From NCBI GenBank assembly GCA_948470475.1, contig OX419338.1:8718850-8782849 (forward strand): a stretch of 64,000 bases of DNA, read 5' to 3'. Position 1 is the first letter of the stretch, and every line of letters begins with the position of its first letter. Shown in pieces: positions 20,201-33,943 of this stretch. The notes beneath the pieces were generated by a model that made no database searches, had not been told where the DNA came from, and saw nothing but the letters and a program-made list of their open reading frames with translations. A program made the position numbers and the translations under genes. This stretch comes from Galaxea fascicularis (taxonomy: Eukaryota; Cnidaria; Anthozoa; Scleractinia; Euphylliidae).

Positions 20201-23200
20201 CAACACTACACTACAAAACATCACACCATACCATGCAACACAACACTACATTACACTACATCACACCATTCACACAACAAAACACTACACTACACTACAC
20301 CATACCACACTACATCACACCACACCACATAACATTACACCACACCACACTACACTACACTTCACTATACCACACCACACCACACTATACCATTACATAA
20401 TAGACCATTTTACAGTTGTGGCAGAGTTACCTGGCCTATGAATGGAAGCGAGGTTGAGGGTGACCTTGTTTTGATACAAACCTTTCTGCTTTTCTTATGT
20501 AAATACAGACTAGTCAGCATTACAACAACATGATTTACATGATAAAAACAGTGAGGTCTCTATCAATACAAGGTTACCGGCAACCTCGCTGCCATTCATA
20601 GGCCAGGTCACTGAGCGAACAACTGTAAAATGGCCTATTTTTCTACGCATATGTTGTGCTTGGCCGGGGGTAATTTAGCTCTGTCTTGAATAATGTAAAA
20701 ACATATGACTTTAAAAGAAAAATTAAAAGAGTAGTTTTCGACATTCTGACTTCGGAAGCCTCTTATCTTGATATACGAAACATTCAAAAAGTCAAGTTTT
20801 CCTAAAATTTTATTTTCTTTCTAGAATAATAAGTGTAGTCTTAATTGTATTATTGCAGATTTAGACCTATTAAGTATTTTTGCTTTTGTAAAAATAAGAT
20901 ATCTAGTAGCGCTTTCTTCTAACGTGGTACTAATCTAAACTTAATTTTATAATTTATACACTTGTATATTTATCTTCCTGATTCCTGTAAACTTGTCTAC
21001 CTACTTTCCTTATTTAAGACATGACCCACCTAGATTAGCGTCAGCTACCTGTGGGCATGTCCAATTTGTAGACAATACTTATTACAAAAATAAAGAACAG
21101 AAATTGTCGAGCAAGTCGGGTGTTTGTTCATTGTGGTCAAAACAGTTTCCAGCACTTTCCAAGACGTAGATTTTGATGGGTCATTATTACCACTCTTTAT
21201 CAGTTGATGCTATAATCATGGTATAAAAAAACTGTCCCGAATCATTGGTGAATACGTTGGTATTATTTTTGTGACACTACAGGTTACCATAGCAACACTG
21301 TGACCTGCTAAAAACACCCTAATTTCAGCTTTAAGCGCTTATATTTCAAATTCTGTACATGGAGTTCAGAGCCACCTCAAATTTTCGAAAATTTAAGGTG
21401 GCTCTGAAATCCATGTACAGAATTTGTTTAAACTTTCCCAAACGTTGCATCTCATTCTGCTTATCAAAATTCTATAATAAGAAAAAATTTCACCGTGCCG
21501 TTTTTGAAATATAAGCGCTTAAAGCTGAAATTAAGGGTGTTTTTAGCAGGTCACAGTGTTACTATGGTCATCTATGGTGTCACGAAAAAAATACCAACGT
21601 ATTCACCAATGATTGGGCAGGTTTTTGATACCATGATTGTAACATTAACTGATAAAGAGTGGCATTAATGATCCATCAAAATCTACGTCTAGGAAAGTGC
21701 TGGGAACTGTTTTGAGCCATCTTAAATGGTTTCAACATTTGCTTCAACATGCGTTTAACACTTTGTTGAACCAAATGTTGGGTGCGTTTGAACAGGTGGT
21801 CTAACATTGTTGAAAGCGTAAAAAATGTCGAAAGCTCGTTGAAAGCATGCTGAATCAATTTTAAATCGGTTTAAACTTTCATTCAACATCGATTCAACTT
21901 TTCCTTTGTTCTTGAAAATGTTGAATGGTGTTGAAGCCGTTTGAACACTCCTGTTCAACAGTTGTAGAACACACGCATGCTCACGTCAGGCCGTATATCG
22001 TTTGCGTAAACAGTGAAGAAGTTGACACAATGTTGAAACCGTTTAAACGGGCCTTTACGGTGTAGCTACTTGACATATAAGATCCCAGCTTTTGAATCAC
22101 CGAAATACAAATGGTGACGCGAAACCTGCCGGCCTCATCGCCACACGAAGACTAGCGGTAAGCAATCATAACGTCGCGATTTTTTATCTTAAGAGACAAG
22201 CAAAAATGCACTTCATTTTTGTGTTAAAGTTCGTTACAGTTTGAATTTTAAATATACACAGATGTATACCAGTTTCAACCATCTGCGTATATTTGAAATC
22301 CAATTTGTAATGAACATTTGCAACTGACGATGACACAAGTACGTCGAAACACGTCTTGCTTTTAAACTCATAAATGTTGTGTAAAAATGCATTCTTCACG
22401 ACAAGAGTACAACCAAGATTAAAATGTATTATGATTTCGTGATGAAATCTCACCTTCAATGGAAGTTTTCCGAGAGGGCTGTGACCAGGCAACCTCCTAA
22501 CATCAAGAAACAAAATATAAGCATTTACTTCTCTTATAAAGAGGGCGATTTGCGATTGAATGCAGTGCAACCAAATCCAAAGAGTGATCAGTATCAAATT
22601 TCTCCTTGTAAAATCAACGCTTCATTAAACAGAATGGTCACGAGAATTAAGGACAGGATCACAGAAAATGAATTTGCTTGATATTTTAACAACTTCCCCT
22701 ACTACCTCTATAGGAAATGTGTAGGGTAACAAATGAGAATTGAAATTTTGATCTTAGGGTTTAAAGTGTTGATGCATTAAATATAATCTTACATTTGCAT
22801 CATCCAAGGAAAAAGATCTTCTATGTAGTCTGGGTTGAGGTGATTCCTTTTCCACTCTTTCGATAACTGTTTCTTGTGCCTCCACAAAACTTTCGAATCT
22901 GCTGAAGTCGGCAAAATCCTCCTGCTTTTGCACATTATCGTTGTCGTCTACTGCTTCACTGCTGCTGGAATGGTCCGTTTTGTTTGTTGGCGTGGTCGGT
23001 TCATCATTTACTGGAGGAATAACCTCGCTCGTCTGCAAATGATTCAGATGGGAGACTTGAGGAGTGACCAAACTAGCGACCGAATGTTCAATTATTGTGT
23101 TACATATACAAGGAAACCTTTCGTGATTTTCTCGGCAGCGAAATGCACGTGCCAAGTTGTAAGTACGGCCCCACTTCTACATCTGCAAATGGTTAGACTT

Positions 23201-26200
23201 TCTAGTCTTCTCGGATAAGGACGATAAACCCGAGGTCCCGTCACACAACTCTTCACAATTGATTCTGTGGGGCGGTAAAGAACCACTAGGGACGTGACAA
23301 ACCCTGGCTGTGACCACCCCTAGTGCTGACCTTGGGTTGGTACTTCACATAGGGTTAACTTCATTGCGCCTTTCCCCCTTGGACAGAATTGTTCAAGAAA
23401 ATTTAGTATCAGTATCAACTTCGCCTAATGTCATATCCCTATACAGTGATACAATCTGTATTCCTTCAGTTAAAGGAACTTAGTGCAAAAAGGGCACAAG
23501 TGACGACTGTTTGGGCGTTAAAATAGAATCATTCATAAGTTCCTTCAGCTGGTTCCATTTCACGTTAAAGCCATGCGCTAATTTTACAAATCCACACTGA
23601 TAACCATTCTGTAGGCCAAAGGACAGTGAGTGTTAGAAACATTTACATTTTAAGGGGAAATCGTCACCCGCACCCTTTCTGCGTCGAGCCCTCCATTTAT
23701 GGTCGTCTGAGATAAACTCAGTGCTCCTTTTTAACGCCTTTCCAAAAAGCTTTTCAGTCAAAGAAAAAATCTGCTTAATGTCAGCATTACAGCAAAAATA
23801 AAAAAGCAATGACAAGACAAGACAAGACAAGACATTAAGTAGCAATATTAATATTCCATTACCTGGCTGGAATAACTTGAAGAAGACGAAGGAGGTGTAC
23901 CTGAACAAATTGTAAAAAGTAAATCACTAGCTTAATTAAAATGATTACGGTGTTTGTTTACTCGCGAAATGCTTCGCCTGCGTCGCAGACAGTGAACACG
24001 CCGCCACTATACACAGTTTTCACCTTGGTTTCGAGTGACAAGTGACTGCCTGCTACAAATACTTTGAGAAAAACGAAATCGTTAGACTTAATTGTTTTGC
24101 AGTTATCAATCCTCTGACTGGGCTAGCTGCAACATACACACGTGACGTTGAAGTCCTGAATTTTTTTCAGGCTTCTTTACGCAATTACATATAATTGCGT
24201 TAACAACTGCGAGGATCAGTCTTCGTTTGAATACACACGTGTACCGTCACCTCGCTTCGGATAGAACTAGTTTGATGAATTTACTTAAACATATGGTACA
24301 TTTTTGTGGACTATTCCAGTACAGGAATGCTCGGAATAGGCAGTAATGGTGTATTTTGAGACCTATTCCATTTTAGGAATGAACGGAATGAATAGAATAT
24401 GGTATAAATATGTTTCTTGGGGAAAACGTTTGGCGGAAAATCGAGGGCTACATGTTTGTGAATACATCACAAAAACCAAACAGCAGTTTTCGATTGAATG
24501 TCAAAAACCCAAAACCAAGGCAATTACTTCAGCCAATCACAACAGACCGAAGTAAAACAATTAGCCAATCAGAATTCGAATCAATTACTATAACCGAGGT
24601 AAAGCGCGGGAAAATGAGCGCCTGCAAGTTGCGATTGGTATTGAGTTTGCTTTTCACTGGTTAAAAAAGTGGCGCGAGTTTTGCTGGCCAATCACAGAGC
24701 GAAGCAATGCAAAACCAAGCAAACGCACTCTACATCAACAAAGAGAAACAACCTGGTCTTCTCACCTTTATTGTCCTTGGCCTTCGTCGCAAAAAGCTTG
24801 TTCAGATCCAGCGAGGATGACCTTGAGTGACCTTTCTTATTCCTGGGGGGTGGGGGAGGCGGTTCCTTTCTTCCTTCTGACGACAAAGAGCTCTGACTTT
24901 CATCATCCCCTGGCGTTCTTGGTGAACTGGGAGCACTTTGATTGCTACTCTGTACGTCCCCAGTTGACCTTGGTCTCTCCCCACTTCTCCTGTTTGCTCG
25001 AAAAACAACGCCTTTTCCAGCATCTTCCTTGGGTTGCTTGTCTTCCTCTTCCCCCTCCTCCTGTGACTGTGGGAGGGGAGGAGGTGAAGGTGTCTTCCTA
25101 TTATCAGGGGAGAGAGGTGAGGTGGGTGTGTCCTCCTCAGGTGATGATGGAGGTGACGACGAGCCCTCGGGAGATACTGCTTCAGACGCTTGATAAATAA
25201 ACTTATTAGAGGGTGTCCAGCCATCACGGGTTTGCTTTCCTGATGGTGGTGGTAACAGCTGGCCAGGAAGAGCATCAAGCAAGCTGGGTTTGACTGTTGC
25301 CCGAGGCCTGGCTATCTCTATTTCTGCAGTCACTGCCTGATTTGGACTGGTTGGCCCTAATTCACCTGATTGTGTGTGAGATGCAGGCATGGCAATATGC
25401 AGAGGCCTAATAGGACTTGTAGGATTGCTATCTATCCGAGATTGTCCATCTGCAGCATCTTCCAATGATGCTGGGTCTGACAGTGATCTGGGTCTGATAG
25501 CATTGTCATCATCCTCCTGTAGGTCAACTTTCTGTGCTGCTGGTTGGGTGACAGAATGCTACAAATACAAAACGTAATTTTTGAGGAGCAAATTAATGGC
25601 ACATTTTTCACCGTGCTAAAAATAATGGATAATCGTTTACCAAATGGGAAAAGAAAGACAGTAAAATGTGGCTCAAGATTGTATTAATATTACTGACAGA
25701 TGTATCTAGCACAAACAGACAACCCAAGAAACTTGTTTTACAAAGCAAAAGCCTTCTTCGATTTGGCAAGGTTTGGCTTCCTTAACTGTTAACCAGAAAA
25801 AAGTTACTTTACACACACATTTCTTTTTCATGAAAAGAATTAACACAAGAATCAAAATGCAATAATCAATTAAGTTTGTGCCATGGCCATTTGATCTTCA
25901 AATCGATGTTCGCTGACTAAACGCAAGTTTTGTGACAGCTGAGTTGGGATTTTACTCGAGTTAAAGAAATGACCAAATTAACTTCACTGGAAACTTTAAA
26001 AGACAGCATAACAGAGTAGATAATTGACAGTAGAGCCACACCATTGCTCATAGAGTTAAACATTTTCCTGTAGGATGTATCAAGAGACATAACAATGTGT
26101 TTTTTCTTCAGCATTTGAAAATCTATGGACATAACTAGACAGAGTGACGGGAAATAAGTAACAAAATAGCCAAGTTTGTGAGGTGTATCTTCTCAAATTA

Positions 26201-29200
26201 GAGTTAGCTTTGTGAGAAATTTTATTATACACAGTTTGAATGCTAGAGCCGGAGAACAAACTTCCCCCACCCTCATACAAAAACGCCTCTAAAAAATTGT
26301 GTACGTTGTAGAACCATATTTTCACAATTTTGAATTGCAACATTTGATTCTTAAACCTACAATGCAGGTCATAAGGCCATGGGACATATATGAACCTTAA
26401 ATGAAAACTAGAAAGTTCACTATACGTACTTCTATCCCTATAATAGCAACGCATGTTGTTCTTTTACTGCCGATTTCGACTTTCCCCCACCCCCTCCCCC
26501 CCACTTCCCCTTCGTTTGACTAACCTTCGTGTTGGAAACCGTTAAAAATCAGCATTGTAATGGGGCAGGGAAGGAAGGGAGTAGGGGGGGGAGCAGGAAT
26601 TGTTCCAAGACTTTTGGCCTACATTGTAGCAATTTTCCTGCCTGGCCGATAACTGGTCTAGAGTCAAAGAAAAACTGTGAAAGGATCTATTCAATATCAA
26701 TCTTAGAAAGGAACCTGTTTTGAATCTGAAGTATAAATAACTGTCAAAAGGTCTTGTACAACATCAGTGAGAATAATTCAAGTTCAACGTAACAGACAAC
26801 GAGGAAAACTTACTGCCTTCCTCCTAAACTTCAATGGTGGTGAAGCAGCAGCATTACGACCAAGAGAGTCACTAAAACGTAACCAGTGCTGTGCAGATAG
26901 ACAGACAGGCATGGGTGCAAAATAGTAGTTACAGTGCTTATTGTGCGTTATATTAGTTCATGGCTTGCTCTACCTGTAACAATTCACTTGGTGAATGTTA
27001 TGTTCCTTTATATGGTGTTAACATATTTCATATATATCATTATTACTCAATTAACCCCAAGGTACCCTGTTAAAAGTTTAAGAGAGTTTGGGCAAAACGA
27101 AAGGAGTGTCCAAAGAACACGAACATCAATAATAATAATCAGATAGTCTTAGTTGGCATAATTGCAATCAAATGAACATGATATTAACTCTATCAAGCAA
27201 ACCTAAAACTACCCAAAACTAATTCAACCAGACAAGAAAATGCAGAAAACAGAATGATGTTAATATTTAAGGGCTTACATCTGGAGATGAAACGTTCCTT
27301 GTTTCATGTTCTCCCTCCTCTTCGGAAGTTCTTTGAGGCATTTCAAGTGGACACACAGGGACTACAAAGCAAGTTAGCAAAATCACCCAAACTGACCACA
27401 TCAACCTAGTGCAGTATTGATGTAAATATCCTGCATTAGAAATCAAAATCATTACACAGAAACCAAAACAACCCCCCATAAAAAAAACAAGACAGTTGAT
27501 ATTAGCTTTTCAGCCTCGCCCCTCCCTTTTATCTTCTTGTGCTGGACCTCTTTGTCCAGCAAATTTAACAGAATGACAACTCTAATAATATTTGTTTGAG
27601 TAATTAATACTTTGTGTGAAATTAAGTCCTCCCAAATATTTGGAATATCCTCCCAGTTTAAGAAAGAATTCAAATTTCCCTGCTGACCCCAAATTATTTC
27701 ATATTTTCCAGACATTAATTTCCCACATCTTCTGATTCCCACAGGAATTCATTTTTCTCACCGAACAGGCCTTCTTAAATTTGTTACACCCCCAGCCCAG
27801 TCAAAATCGTTTTGAGTAGTAAGCAGGATGGCTTGAGAAGTAGGCAGAAAGGGCCTCTTTGCCTGTTCGAGGGTCCCAGGGCACACTCCCCCTGAAATTT
27901 TTGAAATAATAAGCAGCACACACTGAGTACTTTGATTGAAAAAGCAGCCCAGTCAAAATGGTTTTCAGTAGTAAGCAAGATGACTTGAGAAGTGGGCAGA
28001 AAGGGCCTCTTTGCCTGTTAGGGGGTCCAGGAGCATGCTCCCCTGGAAAAATTTGAAATAATAGGCGGCGCACACTGAGTATTTTGACTGAAAGAGCAGC
28101 CCAGTCAAAATGGTTTTGAGTACTTGGCAAGATGGCTTGAGAAGTAGGGGAGGCCCTTACCTGTCAGCTTCAAATGGTTACACCTGGTGCATTTTGGAGG
28201 GAATTTCAGCCCCTCTTAGATAGCTTATAAATAACACCTCTCAAGGGCTTTTTTTCCTCAAATCCTTATTATTTTTCTCTAATAGCTTTATTGCGAAAAG
28301 CAAAGATATTTAAGCAAGTACTAGCCAACAATGCAAAGTGTGAGAAACTTAGTAAATGAACATTCCAATAACCCACCGTTCAGCATGTAAGCACACTCAT
28401 ATTGTGCTCGCTTCACCAGAAGAAACTTTGGTAGCTATTTTTAAAGTAGTCACCTAACCCCAAAATATTTTTTCGGTAAACTATATCTTTGCACCTGTTT
28501 GAAACACAACAAGCCTTTTTGCGACTTTTTAAGCCAAATCTTGATTATTTGTAGGCTTTAAAAGTTACGAGTCATCTGTCCCATGACCGAGCTAGTAAGG
28601 GGCATGGGTCTATTCCTTACATGACGTCACAAACTGCTTTGCATGCATTTTTACGAAGACTTAATGCAATGCAAATCAGTTTGTGATGTCAAGAAAGGAA
28701 TAGATCCTTGCCCCTTTCAAGCTCGGTCATGGGACAGATGATGGCTAGATTTCGTAACTTTTACAGCCTATAAAAGGTCAATATTTGGTTGAAATGGGTG
28801 CAAAATGGCGCAATATGTTTCGGTCTGGTGCAAAGATTTATTTAAGCAAAAAAAATATTTTGGGGTTAGGTGTACTTGAAGTAATGGAGACCCCATATTT
28901 GCAATCAATGAACTTAAGTGTGAAGTAGGTGACAGATATTTCGTTGTAGGTGGCAAAATCGCCAGCTGCCAGCACATTTTAATTGGGCTGCACCCCATAA
29001 ATTGAGACAGTTCTTCTGTTTCATCATAATGAAAACATATCAGTAGAAAAGCTGAAAATCCATAAGCAAACCAAATAATAATTATTATTACCTAAGCCAG
29101 GTGACTCCTGCTTCATTGGTAACAGGACATTAGGTAGAGTCGATGGAAGGTCAAAACCATGCCGTAATGCTACAACAAGGTGCATTGCAATGCAGAACTC

Positions 29201-32200
29201 ATCCAAATTTAAAGCATTGTCTTTATTTAGGTCTGACAGTTGCCTAAAGAAAATTTAAAGCAGAGATTTTATGAAACAGTGTACATATCATGAAAATATA
29301 ATTATTTAAGCTCACATTTTCTTTTTCGAACAACAGTGACTCTAACACAACTTTTTTATCTGCCCCCTTCAGAAAGCATCCCTTGTTATGGCTGGCAGCA
29401 AATGTGGATGCAAGACACCCACTTGTAACATGCAAAGGGGAAACATCTTTTCATTTTTCTTGTGAATGTGCTTAATATGCTTTTGGTTCTTCACTGTTTA
29501 TAAAAACTGGGATAACGCAGGCATTCTAAACCAAGCATCTTGTGGCTTTAGAGGTGGAATAAAATTAATGAGCATGAGTGGGTGAGAAAAATACAATAAA
29601 CCTGTAAGAACTGCCTTGAATTAATCTCTTCTTCTGCAACTATATATCCACCCTTGTGTTGAGAACTATCACATTTTTAAATGCCCTTGTGCTTACGCTT
29701 GCTCTTATATTATGTTTTACTCTCACATGTACATGCGTCAAAAAGAGTCCTTACAAAGTATTTTTCAACACCTAAAACTCCTTCCCTGTTTCCACAAGAA
29801 TGCCTGTGTATAAAGCATCGGTGTACAATTTTCAAACAAATGCATTACCAAGTCTTAATATGTAATAACTACACTGCTGCCTTACCATATTTTCGATAGC
29901 ACCTCCACAGGTAAGCCAGACTTCATGAAGAAATCCCTCGCCCTGGGACCTGGAATATAATGCAGGGTTTTCATTAAGAACTGAAGTAGCAGGAAGATAT
30001 TATAAAGTAACAGGAGAATCTGGCCCCTCAGACAAAAATTTACCTTCAAGGCTGCTACAGCCCATTGAAAGTTAGCCGGAGAATTCCACGTAGTAGCCGG
30101 AGGATTCTCCAATCTCCGATGCCTAATGAACACCCTGATAATGGTGACTATAATCAGGGTTGTCAAAAAGATTTTAAGGAGAAGGAGAATCTAGGAAAGT
30201 TGACAGCACTGAGGGGGGTAACAACCCCATTTTTTACCCTATATTAATTTTTATCTTTTTACCAACGAATCAGAGCTGGCGAAACTAGGAAAGTAGCCCG
30301 CAATATTGCCAGGACAACTGTACAGGCCTTCTGACAGGGTACGTGGGTACGGAACTGCGTAATTCAATCAAACCTGGACAATTTCTAAAAATCTGCAAAT
30401 TTTTGCAGAATAGTCGAAAAAGTGTAGAAACAATAATTTGTGCTCCAGAGTACTTGACATCAAAGCTCGTTGGAAGATCCGCCGTCTCGACAAGGAACAC
30501 GAGAAATTCTCAACTTTTGAACATACCACTCTTCCGCACTGCCAGCGGCCAAAGGACCTTTCAATATAGAGCAACCTCTCTCTGGAATGATTTGCAGCCT
30601 GCACTCAAACTTAGCTCATCCGTGACGGAATTCAAGCGTTTACTCAGGCAAAAGCTTCTTAATGACTGCTTTATTTAATTAATTTAACTAATTTTTTGAC
30701 CTTTGTTTTTTTTATCATTGTTACATTCTTATTGTCATGTATTTGGTTTATGATTTTGTGATGTAAATTTGACTCTGAAAAGCCCCGTGGGGACGAGCCA
30801 ATAAAGTATGTATGTATGTATGTATGTAATGGGGCATTTCTATCCATTACCACGATTTCTAGATTCTCTTTCGCTGTTTTACCTTCCAAAACAACCAAGA
30901 AATTGCCCACACTCCTCAATCAATGAGATTGAGCAGTTGAAATATCAACAAGACGTTTCCAAACAATGCAGTGGACTAGGCACTAATATCAGCTCTCTTT
31001 TGGAATCCAAAATGGTGGAACATAAGTATCGACCTCGCTCATCAAAAAAGCTAATCTGAAGAAATTATGACCTTCATATGAAACAGTTCTTTTAAGAAGT
31101 CTGTGATTTATTCAAGCAGGTTGATATACACAGGGGTTTCAGAAAGAAAAAAAGTGGCAGGAGGAAATTCAGAAGTAGCTGGAGGACTGTTGCACTGGGA
31201 TAGCAGCACAGTGCGGCAGAGTATCCAATGCAAACACTTAAAGTAGTCAGTGACTTGTGTCGGGTTCCGGTTTAAATTGAAACCCTGTATACATGCCCTA
31301 ATTATATGATTTAGGAGCAAAGTTGCAGTGCTAGACTTTGTGAAGACTTATGGTTGAACAATCGATATGAAGAGCTTTTTATTGTTGCATATTACAACTG
31401 GCAGTCCTTTGGACGTTAATTGTGTTTAGTTCATCTATATTTTACATTTTATTTTGTTTGATGCCCCCTTTGATTGAATACACTGTCATTCTCAGGGCTT
31501 GGCAAAAACCTATTTTCTTGGTTACAAGATTGCACAATCCTGCACAACTCCTGCATAATCAACATTTTTTTACCGCATAATTTAAATTTTTCCTACCCCT
31601 TCTCAGAAGCCCTGAACTATAAGAGAGAAATCAGTGCTTGACCTTAGTGGTAGTCCACTAGCCCAGGACTTGTAGAAATTTCAGAACCACTAGCCACTGG
31701 GCTTCTTGTAATAGAAGAGGTTTTGGAGATAGTATTGATGAAGAGAAGTTTAATCGGTTTTGAGTTTAGTTGATCCCAAAAAAGAAATGAAAACAAATTC
31801 TCTGCAGTGGAATATTGATTTTTGTCCACCAAATGACACCATTTGGACAGTATATTTTAGACTCCACTAGCCCATAGACTAGTTTGTTAAAAAGTTAAGG
31901 TTGAGCACTGAAAGTCATAAATTCTCTTTTACAGATTACCTTTTACAACTCCACCCTCTATGGGTTGCAGTTTTATGAACTGCTTTGTGTAATATTCTTT
32001 CTGCTCAGGCAAGATTCGCCATAAATTATCCTCAGATTCCTCTTCAATACTGCTGATACTCTCTGCAAAGCTTGCCAGTGATGGAGCCCTACAACCAGAT
32101 CAAATTAACCACCTCTTAAGCCTTAAACCCAAAAGATCTGATTATTAATTCTCCTTTCTAGCTGCTATACAGTTCCTTGTACATTAGTTAAGAGAATTTG

Positions 32201-33889
32201 GGGTTAGATCAAGATAACACCCTCCGGCTGATACGTTTGTCTATTCTCATCACCTGTCTGTTGGACAGTGTAATAATTTTACAAAGAGAAGTTATAAGTT
32301 AATCACATGCAACACGAGGAACCTTGTGGAATGAGCCACAATGATAAAACCTTTATTGAGAGTAAGCGTGAAATCTGTATTATTAGGGAACCTTTGGCAA
32401 TCTTATATAAGATCTGCTGGCTCGAAAAAGTTGTTTAGCAAGACATTTTATTGAAAATCACACTGTCAAAATTAATGCTTTCTCAAACTCAAATTTAATC
32501 AACCACCCAAGTGAGTCGTGTGAGAAATATATGATAGATATTTTTGCATCTTAAAATGGAAACTCGGAAAAAATCCGAGCCCAGGATGGGATTTGAACCC
32601 ACGACCTCCAAGATCTAGTACATATCCTCTAACCACTGAGCTACTGGAGACTCTTGTGGCGAGCACAATGCAGTTAAGAATCATATATGGTTAAAATGTG
32701 ACTGTGTGATGCCTTAATGTGACTGTGCAATGCAGTTCAGAGTCATATACGGTTTAAATTGGACTATGTGACTGCGTGATGCAGTTGTAGTCATCTATAC
32801 CCACATTTTACCCGTGCTAGCCACAAGAGTCTCCAGTACAGTATGTAGCTCAGTGGTTGCATGTTTGGTCTCAGTCTCAGATTTTCAAACAAGGGTCTTG
32901 GTGTCTCGGCAAGATTTTACCATTCACTACCCCTTACTTACATGTAGATCAGCCATTTCACAGGATTATTTATTTTAATGTTGCAGAGAAACAGGTTATC
33001 TTAGAAATCTCACACAGCAGCCAGCCTCGAAACAGGAAAAACCAATAATTTTTCAGTGCTATTGCTTTAACTTCAATTGGCATCAGAATTGTTGACACAT
33101 TTACCTTTTTAACCCCTATTTCATCACTGTGATCCCTTTTTGCCCCCCTTGCTTGTCTTTTCAGCCCCCCTCCCCCCCAAACAATGTTGAGCAGCAACTC
33201 CTGTGATCTTGAGGTACAAACAAGCAACATTGGATGGTGGAGCAGGGTCTTTTTCACAGTTTGTTGCCTGATAAAAAGAGTGGTGTTCTTTGGTGCACTA
33301 AAACTACTTTAGAAACACAATGTGTCAACTTGTCAAATTATGTCGCTGATTACTGGTAATGGGCACTTAACAAAATAATACAAAATAATCAACCCAAAGG
33401 TGAGCACTCCATTATACAACACACCTTAAAAGTACTTCTCCTTCTTCTCCAGCAAGCTCTGGTGAACTGCTTCGGTCAACATCTTCATCACTAGAGCTGT
33501 GTTCCTCATCAAGTTCATTAACAAACATACTGGGGACTTCAGCTAGTGGTTCTGTCGGTGAGAAGGCAGCCCACTGCGTGTGAGTCATACCACTGCTGCT
33601 ATTTGCTACGTCCTTGGCATCTGTCCATAACCCTAGCAGTAGCAATACACAAGACAAGGTAATGGTTAATAACGTTTTTATGGCCATTTTGCATAAGTTT
33701 TAAGCTTGGAGGACATTCTCATAGTTTCTAGCAACATATGTTCCTAGAAAACACAAAGCACTAACATAAACTCAGTGTCAGGTTTTTTGATGGTTCTGGT
33801 CTGCTGGCACAGCTACAGTATATCAATAAGTGTCCATTCCTGTGTACATCTTAACGTGCTATTATTATTATTATTACTTTTATTATTAC

Positions 33890-33943
<54 letters not shown>

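Noticed and set aside
20118..20441. 107-codon His/Thr-rich open frame
   Set aside because: Produced entirely by ACACC-type simple sequence; no start context or splice support.
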